From the NCBI RefSeq assembly GCF_031119335.1, contig NZ_JAVHXT010000005.1:1-64000 (forward strand): DNA of 64,000 nucleotides, read 5' to 3'. The notes beneath the pieces are model-generated. The model worked only from the letters and a program-made list of their open reading frames with translations, was not told where the DNA came from and searched no databases. Source of the stretch: Pedobacter sp. (GTDB taxonomy: Bacteria; Bacteroidota; Bacteroidia; Sphingobacteriales; Sphingobacteriaceae). Of this stretch, positions 1-6,903 are shown in pieces; position 1 is the first letter of the stretch, and each line of letters opens with the position of its first letter. The position numbers were made by a program, and so were the translations under genes.

Positions 1-261
1 TGGATTAAATATTACGCGTTTTGGCTTGGTAGCTACAATATAATCGAAATATTCTGGTTGTGTGGCTGGACCTATATATAATGTAATCGTATCAACATCA
101 TTATATATAGCTGATGGTTTTTCGATAGACACACCCGCAACCTCGCCTTTCTTAATACCTACATTTACGATTTGGTGACCTCGTCCTGTTAACATGTGCG
201 CTGCTTTGTAAGCATATCTGCTTGGATCTGGACTTGCTCCTATGATTAATGTCTTTTTCAT
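1..261 (-). CDS. CoA-binding domain protein (partial, C-terminus off window)
   Basis: The first 87 codons of a leftward gene lie here; the rest is beyond the left edge. The ATG at 259-261 opens MKKTLIIGASPDPSRYAYKA, followed by a stretch with GHQIVNVGIKKGEV and the end ATKPKRVIFNP. A glycine-rich Rossmann start GASxxxxRYA, then a loop with a histidine, is the pattern of the small CoA_binding_2/YccU family, whose members are single-domain cytoplasmic proteins of roughly 120-145 residues. The function of these proteins is poorly known; binding of a CoA or nucleotide ligand is inferred from the fold. It is read in the same direction as the FAD-dependent dehydrogenase to its right, 86 bp away. 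Confidence 0.75.
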   Translation of the reverse strand, partial: MKKTLIIGASPDPSRYAYKAAHMLTGRGHQIVNVGIKKGEVAGVSIEKPSAIYNDVDTITLYIGPATQPEYFDYIVATKPKRVIFNP

Positions 262-347
262 TTTTCTTTGTATTGATTACACAGATTTTTGGATTATCTT
301 CGATGAGCTCGCAAGCTTGGCTGCACAGATTAAACGAATTTGAAGAA

Positions 348-1895
348 CTAATGTTTATGCTGATTTAGAATTGCATTTGCACAGTTGATCCCATCTATTG
401 CTGCAGATACAATTCCGCCTGCATAGCCTGCGCCCTCAGCACATGGATAAAGGCCTTTGATTTGAGGATGTTGATAGGTTTCTTTATCGCGAGGAATACG
501 GACTGGCGATGAAGTTCTGCTTTCTACTCCAACCAAAATAGCTTCGTTGGTGTAATAACCTCTCATTTTGCGACCAAATACGGGCAGTGCACCACGTAAA
601 CTCTCGGAAACAAACTCAGGAAGTACGTTATCTAGCATTGCACTTTTTGTTCCTGGCAGGTAAGAATTTTTAGGTAAATCTAACGACAGACGGTTTTCTA
701 CAAAGTCGACCATACGCTGGGCGGGCGCTACCAAGTTGCCTCCGCCTGCTTCGAAAGCTTTTTGCTCTATTTCTGCTTGAAAACGTAGCATCCGTAGTGG
801 ATCGTAACCCTGAACGTCATCTAAAGTTACCTGAACTACAGTACCTGAATTTGCGTAAGGGTTATTTCGCTTTGAGGGCGACCAACCATTGACTACGATT
901 TCGTCTAAGCCTGTAGCGCAGGGAGCAATAATACCTCCAGGACACATACAGAATGAAAATACGCCACGACTTTTAACCTGCTCTACCAAACTATAGTATG
1001 CTGGCGGAAGGTATTCGCTCCTAATATCACAATGGTATTGCGCTTGATCGATGATATCTTGAGGGTGTTCTATCCTTACACCGAGGGCAAAAGGTTTGGC
1101 CTCTATTAAAATATTTTTACGATGTAAAAGTTCGTAGATATCTCTTGCCGAGTGCCCAGTGGCTAAAACAACTGACTTTGCGAATATTTTTTGATCGTTA
1201 TTGACGATAATCCCTTGAACACTTCCATCTTTAATAATTAAATCGGTTAGTTTGGAATCGAAGAGCACCTCACCCCCCGCTTGGAGAATGGTTTCCCGAA
1301 TGGCGGTAATGATATGCGGTAGTTTATTCGTGCCAATGTGTGGACGTGCATCGATAGTGATATCTTCGTCGGCGCCGTGTTGCACAAAAATTTGCAGTAC
1401 CTTATTGATATCACCACGTTTATTTGACCGGGTATATAATTTACCGTCTGAGTAGGTTCCGGCGCCACCTTCGCCATAACAATAATTAGATTCTGTATTT
1501 ACAACGCCTTGCTTATTTATGGCAGCCAAATCTCTACGACGTTGCTTTACGTCCTTTCCACGTTCTACTACTATTGGCTTTAAACCATTCTCTAGACACT
1601 GCAATGCAGCAAATAGCCCGGCTGGACCAGCACCTACAATGATTACTTTTTTGTCATCGCTTACTTTGGGATATCTGAATGTTTGTTGTTCCGAGGTGTA
1701 AGCTTCATCGATAAAAGCTCGAACTTGCATGCGATAAACAACTTTCCTAGAACGGGCGTCGATGGAGCGTTTTAGGATCTTGAAACTTGTGATTTTATTG
1801 GCACTTATGTTAAGTGCTTTGGCTAAGCTTTCTGTAATTGCCGTCTGGTTATCTACATTGTGAGGTACAATGGTTATTTCAATGTCTTTCTGCAT
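348..1895 (-). CDS. NAD(P)/FAD-dependent dehydrogenase, COG2509-type
   Basis: A 515-residue flavoprotein. An N-terminal region of about 80 residues (ferredoxin-like in this family) precedes the dinucleotide-binding motif VIIVGAGPAGLFAALQ at about residues 84-99. The segment YGEGGAGTYSDGKLYTR near residue 140, the SVVLATGHSARD segment and the C-terminal CAEGAGYAGGIVSAAIDG are hallmarks of the uncharacterised FAD-dependent dehydrogenase family COG2509 found in many bacteria. Length is normal for the family and nothing is missing. The substrate is unknown. A cysteine pair in FSFCMCPGGIIAPCA is typical of the family. The start ATG at 1893-1895 gives MQKDIEITIV; no Shine-Dalgarno site is visible, as usual in Bacteroidota. 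Confidence 0.85.
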   Translation of the reverse strand: MQKDIEITIVPHNVDNQTAITESLAKALNISANKITSFKILKRSIDARSRKVVYRMQVRAFIDEAYTSEQQTFRYPKVSDDKKVIIVGAGPAGLFAALQCLENGLKPIVVERGKDVKQRRRDLAAINKQGVVNTESNYCYGEGGAGTYSDGKLYTRSNKRGDINKVLQIFVQHGADEDITIDARPHIGTNKLPHIITAIRETILQAGGEVLFDSKLTDLIIKDGSVQGIIVNNDQKIFAKSVVLATGHSARDIYELLHRKNILIEAKPFALGVRIEHPQDIIDQAQYHCDIRSEYLPPAYYSLVEQVKSRGVFSFCMCPGGIIAPCATGLDEIVVNGWSPSKRNNPYANSGTVVQVTLDDVQGYDPLRMLRFQAEIEQKAFEAGGGNLVAPAQRMVDFVENRLSLDLPKNSYLPGTKSAMLDNVLPEFVSESLRGALPVFGRKMRGYYTNEAILVGVESRTSSPVRIPRDKETYQHPQIKGLYPCAEGAGYAGGIVSAAIDGINCANAILNQHKH

Positions 1896-2119
1896 ATCAT
1901 AGTCAAGTTTTTATCTCGAACAATACAAAATTAGGAATATTGTTGGATTGTTTTATTGTTAAATTGTCTGATTGTTGTACTAACAGATATTAGATGCTCT
2001 TATTTTATTTCTTATCTTGTGGTTAAATATGGCAAGTTGTCAGTTTTTTATCTGTTTTAGTAACAAGGAACGGATATTGATATCTAATCATCAAAATAAA
2101 AAACCTAAAAAGAAATAAC
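1896..2119. other. Intergenic region with quasi-periodic attg spacer
   Basis: Divergent intergenic region between the flavoprotein gene and the LemA gene. Positions about 1937-1979 consist of loosely repeated units of the form ttgttggattgttttattg, period roughly 8-10 bp. Similar attg-rich spacers lie near 8462-8560 and 46960-46996. No clear -7 promoter motif or hairpin was seen. Confidence 0.5.
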
Positions 2120-2701
2120 ATGAAAAAAGTTTTAATTGGAATTGTTGCGATTGTTGCAATAGTAGCTTTGTTTAGTGGCTGTGGATATAACAGTTTGGTA
2201 AAGCTAGATGAAGATGTTAAAACAAAATGGGGGGCTGTTGAAGCACAGTACCAACGTAGAGCGGATTTAATACCAAATTTAGTAAGTACCGTAAAGGGTG
2301 CTGCAAAATTTGAGGAATCAACTTTGACGGCTGTAATTGAAGCTCGTAGCAAAGCAAGCCAGATTACTGTAGACCCTAATAAGCTTACTGAAGAAAATAT
2401 GCAAAAGTATCAACAAGCTCAAGGACAGATCACACAGGCTTTGGGTCGTTTGATGGTATTAACTGAAAATTACCCACAATTGAAAGCTACAGATCAATTT
2501 AGAGATCTGTCTGCACAATTGGAAGGAACCGAAAACAGAATTACTGTTGCCCGTACAGATTACAACAACTCTGTACAAACTTACAACACCAAAGTAAGAT
2601 CGTTTCCTAATAACCTAACAGCTGGAATGTTCGGTTTTTCACAAAAAGCGGCATTTAAAGCTGACGCTGGTTCTCAAAATGCTCCTAAGGTAGAATTTTA
2701 G
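2120..2701 (+). CDS. lemA: LemA family protein
   Basis: A 193-residue protein with one N-terminal hydrophobic segment (about residues 4-20) ending in FSGCGYN, which could be a membrane anchor or a lipobox. The following stretch YNSLVKLDEDVKTKWGAVEA and QRRADLIPNLVSTVKG are diagnostic of LemA proteins, which fold as an extracytoplasmic helical bundle (helices continue to about residue 160). The role of LemA is not settled; it commonly occurs next to TPM-domain proteins, and two follow here at 2783 and 3268, which supports a shared envelope function. A strong hairpin 22 bp downstream separates it from these genes. The ATG at 2120 is preceded by an A-rich leader. Confidence 0.92.
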   Translation: MKKVLIGIVAIVAIVALFSGCGYNSLVKLDEDVKTKWGAVEAQYQRRADLIPNLVSTVKGAAKFEESTLTAVIEARSKASQITVDPNKLTEENMQKYQQAQGQITQALGRLMVLTENYPQLKATDQFRDLSAQLEGTENRITVARTDYNNSVQTYNTKVRSFPNNLTAGMFGFSQKAAFKADAGSQNAPKVEF

Positions 2702-2722
2702 TTATAAAACCAACTTTTAATG

Positions 2723-2773
2723 GGGTAATGTATAAGTTCGCATTTGAATTATACATTACCCTTTACTTTTTAA
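2723..2773 (+). terminator. Hairpin between LemA and TPM genes
   Basis: A perfect 13-bp stem (GGGTAATGTATAA at 2723-2735 with its complement at 2749-2761) and a 13-nt loop, followed by the T-rich run TTTACTTTTTAATTT. It lies only 10 bp before the next ATG. It could be an intrinsic terminator or a partial one that sets the ratio of LemA to the TPM proteins. Confidence 0.65.
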
Positions 2774-2782
2774 TTTATACTT

Positions 2783-3223
2783 ATGTCTATTTTCACTACC
2801 CAAGAACAGGAGCAAATTGCCCATGCTATTACAGAAGCTGAAAAAGCGACTTCTGGAGAAATTAGGATTGCCGTTGAGAAATACTGCAAGGGAGATGCTT
2901 ATGAGAGAGCGACGATTTATTTTCATGAATTAGGAATGGATCAGACTTCGCAACATAATGGTGTACTGATTTATTTAGCCACAGAAGATCATAAGTTTGC
3001 TATTATTGGTGACAGGGGGATTAATAAATTAGTTCCATCTGATTTTTGGGATACGACTAAAACGGCAATGAGAGCTCATTTTATGGCTGGAAATTTATGC
3101 GAAGGGGTTATTGCCGGAATTGCTTTAGCTGGAGAAAAACTATCGACTTTTTTCCCGAATAAAAATGATGATGTGAACGAACTTCCGAATGACATCTATT
3201 TTATAGACCAACACAAAAGCTAA
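2783..3223 (+). CDS. TPM-domain protein (TLP18.3/Psb32/MOLO-1 fold), cytoplasmic type
   Basis: 146 residues, no signal peptide. It starts directly with the TPM domain: FTTQEQEQIAHAITEAEKATSGEIRIAVE, then a central ATEDHKFAIIGDRGINKLVP segment and a C-terminal helix. This short form normally sits with a LemA gene upstream and a longer, exported TPM protein downstream, exactly as found here. TPM domains have been linked to phosphatase activity and to photosystem II repair in plants; the bacterial role is unknown, so function here is not assigned. It ends 44 bp before the next gene's start and the three genes probably form one functional set. Confidence 0.85.
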   Translation: MSIFTTQEQEQIAHAITEAEKATSGEIRIAVEKYCKGDAYERATIYFHELGMDQTSQHNGVLIYLATEDHKFAIIGDRGINKLVPSDFWDTTKTAMRAHFMAGNLCEGVIAGIALAGEKLSTFFPNKNDDVNELPNDIYFIDQHKS

Positions 3224-3267
3224 TTCAATTATTGCTATTTACTAATCATCACTTATTATATATACGG

Positions 3268-4041
3268 ATGAAAAAAATATTTTTGCTATTCACGTTACTG
3301 CTCACCTATGCTTTTGGATTTTCTCAGGATTTCCCGAAGAAATCTAATACGCTCGTAAATGATTTTACCAATACCTTATCTGCCGATCAAGTAGCTAACT
3401 TGGAGAGAAAACTTGTAGCGTTTGACGATTCGACCTCAAACCAGATTGCTGTGGTGATCATGAAATCTGTTGGCGATTACGATATTAATGAATATGCCTA
3501 CAAGCTGGGAAGAAATTGGGGCGTTGGCGGTAAAGAAAAGAACAACGGTGTGGTTTTGCTAGTTGCACTTGGCGACCGCAAACTATCGATACAGACCGGA
3601 TATGGTCTAGAGGGTGCACTACCAGATATTTACACTAAACGAATTATAGAAAATGATATCAAACCCTTTTTTAAAGAAGGAAATTATTATGCAGGCATTG
3701 ATGCTGGAACTAATGCTATCATTTCTTTAGTAAAGGGAGAATATAAAAACGATAAACCGAGAGCGAAAAAAAGTGTTGGTGGTGCTGGTTCTGGCATCAT
3801 TATATTGATCATCATTATTGTGATTATCATTATCATGAAACGAGGTGGCGGTGGTAATGGCGGTGAAGTGATTGGTAGTCGTGGTGTTTCTGATGCTATT
3901 TTCTGGGGAATGCTACTTGGCAGCGGTCGTAGTTCTAGAGGTGGTTTTGGTGGCGGCTTCGGAGGTGGGAGCGGCGGCGGCGGTTTCGGAGGCTTTGGCG
4001 GTGGAAGTTTTGGCGGCGGCGGAAGCAGTGGAAGTTGGTAA
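3268..4041 (+). CDS. Exported TPM-domain membrane protein, YgcG-like, with glycine-rich tail
   Basis: 257 residues from the ATG at 3268, chosen because it gives a clear signal peptide (MKKIFLLFTLLLTYAFGFSQ); the only earlier in-frame start is a TTG at 3232 that adds a non-signal leader. A TPM domain follows (about residues 25-150; VNDFTNTLSADQVANLERKL, NQIAVVIMKS, YGLEGALPD). A hydrophobic isoleucine-rich membrane segment sits near residues 170-190, and the last 45 residues are almost only Gly, Ser and Phe. This order (signal, TPM, one membrane helix, Gly/Ser tail) is that of E. coli YgcG and relatives. The tail is probably disordered and cytoplasmic. Third gene of the LemA/TPM cluster. Confidence 0.88.
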   Translation: MKKIFLLFTLLLTYAFGFSQDFPKKSNTLVNDFTNTLSADQVANLERKLVAFDDSTSNQIAVVIMKSVGDYDINEYAYKLGRNWGVGGKEKNNGVVLLVALGDRKLSIQTGYGLEGALPDIYTKRIIENDIKPFFKEGNYYAGIDAGTNAIISLVKGEYKNDKPRAKKSVGGAGSGIIILIIIIVIIIIMKRGGGGNGGEVIGSRGVSDAIFWGMLLGSGRSSRGGFGGGFGGGSGGGGFGGFGGGSFGGGGSSGSW

Positions 4042-4095
4042 CTGGAGTTACGATTTAGAAACAAACGCCCAACGCTAAACGCAAAAACGATAAAA

Positions 4096-4494
4096 ATGTA
4101 CAGAAGAGATTTACTTACAGCAGAAATTGAAAGGCTTGCGCAAGTTTTAGCTAGAATTATGGGTTTGAAATTAGAGGGAGATTTAGCGCAAGCTGGTTTA
4201 CTGTTAAACGAAACTTTAGAGACTTCTTTCAATTTACCGCCTTCTGTTCTAGAAAATAGCGAGCTATCTGTTTTTGAAAAATGGCTTAACGAAACTGGTA
4301 TGCCAGCCGAAAAACTGGATACGCTGAGTGAGTTTCTATATTACGAACTAGGGATTAGTCCAGAGCGAAATGCCTTGATTGCCACAAAACTAAATCTTAT
4401 CTATAAAGTTTTAGCAGAGAAACATAAAATTGTGCATTTGACAAACTTTCATAGACAGGAAATTATACAGCAGTATTTACCCTCTGCCCCCTAA
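4096..4494 (+). CDS. Hypothetical small helical protein
   Basis: 132 residues, acidic, no signal peptide, predicted all-helical (ERLAQVLARIMGLKLEGDLAQAGLLLNETLE at the start exceeds a simple motif and looks like a helix pair). I do not recognise a named function; the start resembles small Bacteroidota proteins of unknown function. It lies 54 bp after the YgcG-like gene and 50 bp before the Nudix gene, all rightward, so co-transcription is likely. Its stop codon TAA is the loop of a C5-TAAA-G5 palindrome at 4487-4500, so the last residues (SAP) are encoded by repeat sequence; the gene end may have been changed by insertion of the element. Confidence 0.65.
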   Translation: MYRRDLLTAEIERLAQVLARIMGLKLEGDLAQAGLLLNETLETSFNLPPSVLENSELSVFEKWLNETGMPAEKLDTLSEFLYYELGISPERNALIATKLNLIYKVLAEKHKIVHLTNFHRQEIIQQYLPSAP

Positions 4495-4502
4495 AGGGGG
4501 TA
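4479..4502. repeat. G/C palindrome CCCCC-TAAA-GGGGG, copy 1
   Basis: CCCCC at 4487-4491 and GGGGG at 4496-4500 flank TAAA, extended outwards by TA/TA. It overlaps the stop codon of the preceding gene. Related C-rich/AAAG/G-rich palindromes follow the stop codons at 9590 and 28243. Confidence 0.6.
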
Positions 4503-4544
4503 TCAGCAAAATGCACAAAAGCATACAACTTTACAACAATCTAC

Positions 4545-5084
4545 ATGGAAATAAAAAAATGGCAGAAACTTGCCTCAAAATATTTAGTACAAGAAAAATG
4601 GGCAACTTTAAGAGTAGACACCTGCGAATTACAAAATGGAACTGTTAAGGATGATTATTACGTGCTGGAGTACCCTAACTGGGTAAACGCCGTGGCTTTA
4701 ACAAAAGACAACCAAATTATTATGGTACGTCAATATCGCTTTGCGGGAGATATCATTTCTTTGGAAATTCCTGGTGGCGTAATTGATGGCGATGAACTGC
4801 CTGAAGTTGCAGTTAAACGAGAGTTACTTGAAGAAACTGGCTATAGCTTTGACAGTTGCGAGCTCATTGCAACTTTGTACCCAAATCCGGCGACGGCAAC
4901 TAACCAAACCTTTACTTACTTACTAAAAGGCGGCGTAAAAACTCATGAACAACATTTAGATGAGCATGAGATTTTAAATGTAGAACTTTATAGTATTGAT
5001 GAAGTAAGGCAATTGCTTAAAGACAATAAGATTGACCAAGCACTGCATGTGGCTGGTTTGTTTTATGGGTTGGCGAGGTTGTAG
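4545..5084 (+). CDS. Nudix hydrolase (ADP-ribose pyrophosphatase-like)
   Basis: 179 residues with a perfect Nudix box from about residue 77: GGVIDGDELPEVAVKRELLE followed by ETGY, fitting G-x5-E-x7-R-E-x2-E-E-x-G. The glutamates of REllEE bind the divalent metal. Upstream residues VMVRQYRFA-type (MVRQYRFAGDIISLEIPGG) and the PNPATATNQTFTYLL segment resemble ADP-ribose/NDP-sugar pyrophosphatases. Substrate is inferred only at the subfamily level. It is the last gene of the rightward run and is followed by a long inverted repeat and then a bidirectional terminator that separates it from dnaA. Confidence 0.88.
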   Translation: MEIKKWQKLASKYLVQEKWATLRVDTCELQNGTVKDDYYVLEYPNWVNAVALTKDNQIIMVRQYRFAGDIISLEIPGGVIDGDELPEVAVKRELLEETGYSFDSCELIATLYPNPATATNQTFTYLLKGGVKTHEQHLDEHEILNVELYSIDEVRQLLKDNKIDQALHVAGLFYGLARL

Positions 5085-5100
5085 AGAATACAAATTTTCT

Positions 5101-5183
5101 CGTCATTGCGAGGCAAGAAGCAATTTTAAAGCGATATATAGCCCTTCTAAAGTCGTAAGATTGCTTCGTACCTCGCAATGACG
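5101..5183. repeat. Dispersed inverted repeat family A, copy 1
   Basis: Arms CGTCATTGCGAGG (5101-5113) and CCTCGCAATGACG (5171-5183), with further pairing of GAAGCAA-type sequence against TTGCTTC; the unpaired centre is about 30 nt. A second full copy lies at 37382-37463 and a half copy at 48554-48582. Non-coding, downstream of a gene end. Confidence 0.85.
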
Positions 5184-5213
5184 ACTCTCTAATATCCACT
5201 CAACAATGAACAT

Positions 5214-5248
5214 AAAAAAAGCTGAGCAAATTTGCTCAGCTTTTTTTT
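5214..5248. terminator. Bidirectional intrinsic terminator between Nudix gene and dnaA
   Basis: A 20-bp perfect palindrome GCTGAGCAAATTTGCTCAGC at 5221-5240 with seven A before and eight T after. It can end transcription from both the rightward Nudix gene and the leftward dnaA gene, whose stop codon is about 20 bp away. Confidence 0.9.
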
Positions 5249-5266
5249 ATGCGTTTGAAATAAATA

Positions 5267-6697
5267 TTAACTCATTTTCAGCTTTTTCTGAATATCGTTT
5301 ACGTATGCTTTAAACTTCTTGTCAGTTTCTATTAAATCTTCCACCGTTTGGCAAGCATAAATTACGGTTGAGTGATCTCTACCACCAAAGAATGCACCAA
5401 TTGTCTTCAATGAAGATTTGGTATGGCTCTTAGACAAATACATTGAGATTTGACGAGCTTGTACAATTTCACGTTTACGTGTTTGCGATTTCACCATGTC
5501 TACTGGCACCTCAAAATATTCGCAAACCAATTTCTGTATATATTCCATCGAAATTTCTTTCGAAGTATTTTTGATAAAATTCTTTAACATCTGCTTAGCT
5601 AACGCTAAATCGATGTCTTTCTTATTCAGAGTAGACTGCGCAAGTAATGAAACCATTGCTCCTTCTAGCTCACGAACGTTATTATCAATATTGTGTGCCA
5701 CGTATTCAACCACCTCGCCTGGCAATTCAATACCATCAGCATACATTTTCTTTTTAAGGATAGCTACACGAGTTTCTAAATCTGGCACCTGCAAATCAGC
5801 AGATAAACCCCATTTGAAACGGCTTAACAATCTTTCTTCTAAACCAGCTAAATCTTTAGGTGCTTTATCTGATGTTAAAATTACTTGCTTACCTGATTGA
5901 TGTAGGTGGTTAAAAATGTGGAAGAAGATATCCTGAGTTTTTTCTTTACCTGCAAAGTTGTGCACATCATCCATAATGATTACATCCATTGCTTGGTAGA
6001 AGTTCACAAAATCATTAATGGTATTGTTCTTTAAAGAATCTACAAATTGTTGGCAGAATTTTTCGCAAGACACATAAATCACCAGTTTGTCTGGCATGTT
6101 GCGTTTAATCTCGTTACCAATAGCTTGGGCCAAGTGGGTTTTACCTAAACCAACTCCACCATATATCATTAAAGGATTAAAAGAAGTACCTCCCGGCTTT
6201 GCTGCTACTGCATAACCCGCAGAGCGGGCCAAACGGTTGCAATCTCCTTCTATGTAATTATCAAAGGTGTAATTAGCGTTTAATTGAGGGTCTACATTCA
6301 GCTTTTTTAAACCTGGAATAATAAACGGATTTTTAATGTCTTTATTAATTGAAACAGGTATAGGCATAGACTGTGTTTTAGCCTCTGCGCCATTTCCGTT
6401 AGACGGCATGTTTGTAGTATACGGAGAACCCGTGCTAGACGACTTGTCTACCACAATGTTGTACTCCAATCTACCCTCGTCTCCTAACTGCTTTTTTACC
6501 GTTTTTCTAAGCAAACCAACATAGTGTTCCTCAAGCCATTCGTAAAAAAATAAACTAGGCACCTGTATGGTCAAAACTTTGCCTTCTAGCTTAAGGGCAG
6601 ATATTGGTTCGAACCAAGTTTTGAAACTTTGATTCGGAATATTATCCTTAATGATTTGAAGACAGCTATTCCACACTTCGGTACAAGTTTTTTCCAT
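5267..6697 (-). CDS. dnaA: Chromosomal replication initiator protein DnaA
   Basis: 476 residues with all four DnaA domains: an N-terminal DnaA_N domain (about 1-80, FKTWFEPI), a variable linker (about 85-125), the AAA+ core with Walker A GVGLGKTH near 181-188 and Walker B VIIMDDVH near 239-246, sensor and arginine-finger region LLSRFKWGL, and the C-terminal DNA-binding domain with SLKTIGAFFGGRDHSTVIYA, the DnaA signature. It binds DnaA boxes as the ATP form and opens the replication origin. Length is normal. The ATG at 6695-6697 fits the family start. The gene stands alone, between a bidirectional terminator and a 206-bp A/T-rich upstream region with weak DnaA-box-like sites, which could serve autoregulation. 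dnaN is not adjacent. Confidence 0.97.
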   Translation of the reverse strand: MEKTCTEVWNSCLQIIKDNIPNQSFKTWFEPISALKLEGKVLTIQVPSLFFYEWLEEHYVGLLRKTVKKQLGDEGRLEYNIVVDKSSSTGSPYTTNMPSNGNGAEAKTQSMPIPVSINKDIKNPFIIPGLKKLNVDPQLNANYTFDNYIEGDCNRLARSAGYAVAAKPGGTSFNPLMIYGGVGLGKTHLAQAIGNEIKRNMPDKLVIYVSCEKFCQQFVDSLKNNTINDFVNFYQAMDVIIMDDVHNFAGKEKTQDIFFHIFNHLHQSGKQVILTSDKAPKDLAGLEERLLSRFKWGLSADLQVPDLETRVAILKKKMYADGIELPGEVVEYVAHNIDNNVRELEGAMVSLLAQSTLNKKDIDLALAKQMLKNFIKNTSKEISMEYIQKLVCEYFEVPVDMVKSQTRKREIVQARQISMYLSKSHTKSSLKTIGAFFGGRDHSTVIYACQTVEDLIETDKKFKAYVNDIQKKLKMS

Positions 6698-6780
6698 ATC
6701 GTTTTCTATAATTTATTGGTTTTCAGCTCTAAATGGTACAGTTTGATACTGCACATTTGGGACTTCGAATATTCAAAAAA

Positions 6781-6886
6781 TTATCAACATTCCGAATATT
6801 TTTTTGAATTATTTTGTAACTCCTTAATCAGCAACAGCATAAACAAGCCCACCTAAATAATTGATGTTAATAACTATTTTTCCACA
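6781..6886. promoter_or_regulatory. Candidate DnaA-box cluster upstream of dnaA
   Basis: Three sites resemble the DnaA box TTATCCACA: TTATCAACA at 6781-6789 (8 of 9), TTTTCCACA at 6878-6886 (8 of 9), and TGTTAATAA at 6865-6873 (7 of 9 on the reverse strand). The interval also has two copies of CGAATATT and an inverted TTCAAAAAA/TTTTTTGAA pair around 6772-6815. None is a perfect box, so this may be a dnaA operator, part of an origin or chance in A/T-rich DNA. Confidence 0.3.
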
Positions 6887-6903
6887 TCACTTTTAGGAGT
6901 GTT

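Noticed and set aside
3687..4232. Long proline-rich frame on the minus strand opposite the YgcG-like gene
   Set aside because: It mirrors the glycine-rich tail in antisense; composition is an artefact of the repeat and no family pattern is seen.
6604..6617. GGTTCGAACC-like word resembling a tRNA T-arm
   Set aside because: It lies inside the dnaA coding sequence and has no cloverleaf around it.
6698..6903. Chromosomal origin upstream of dnaA
   Set aside because: Only imperfect DnaA boxes and no dnaN or other origin-linked genes; kept as a candidate regulatory site only.
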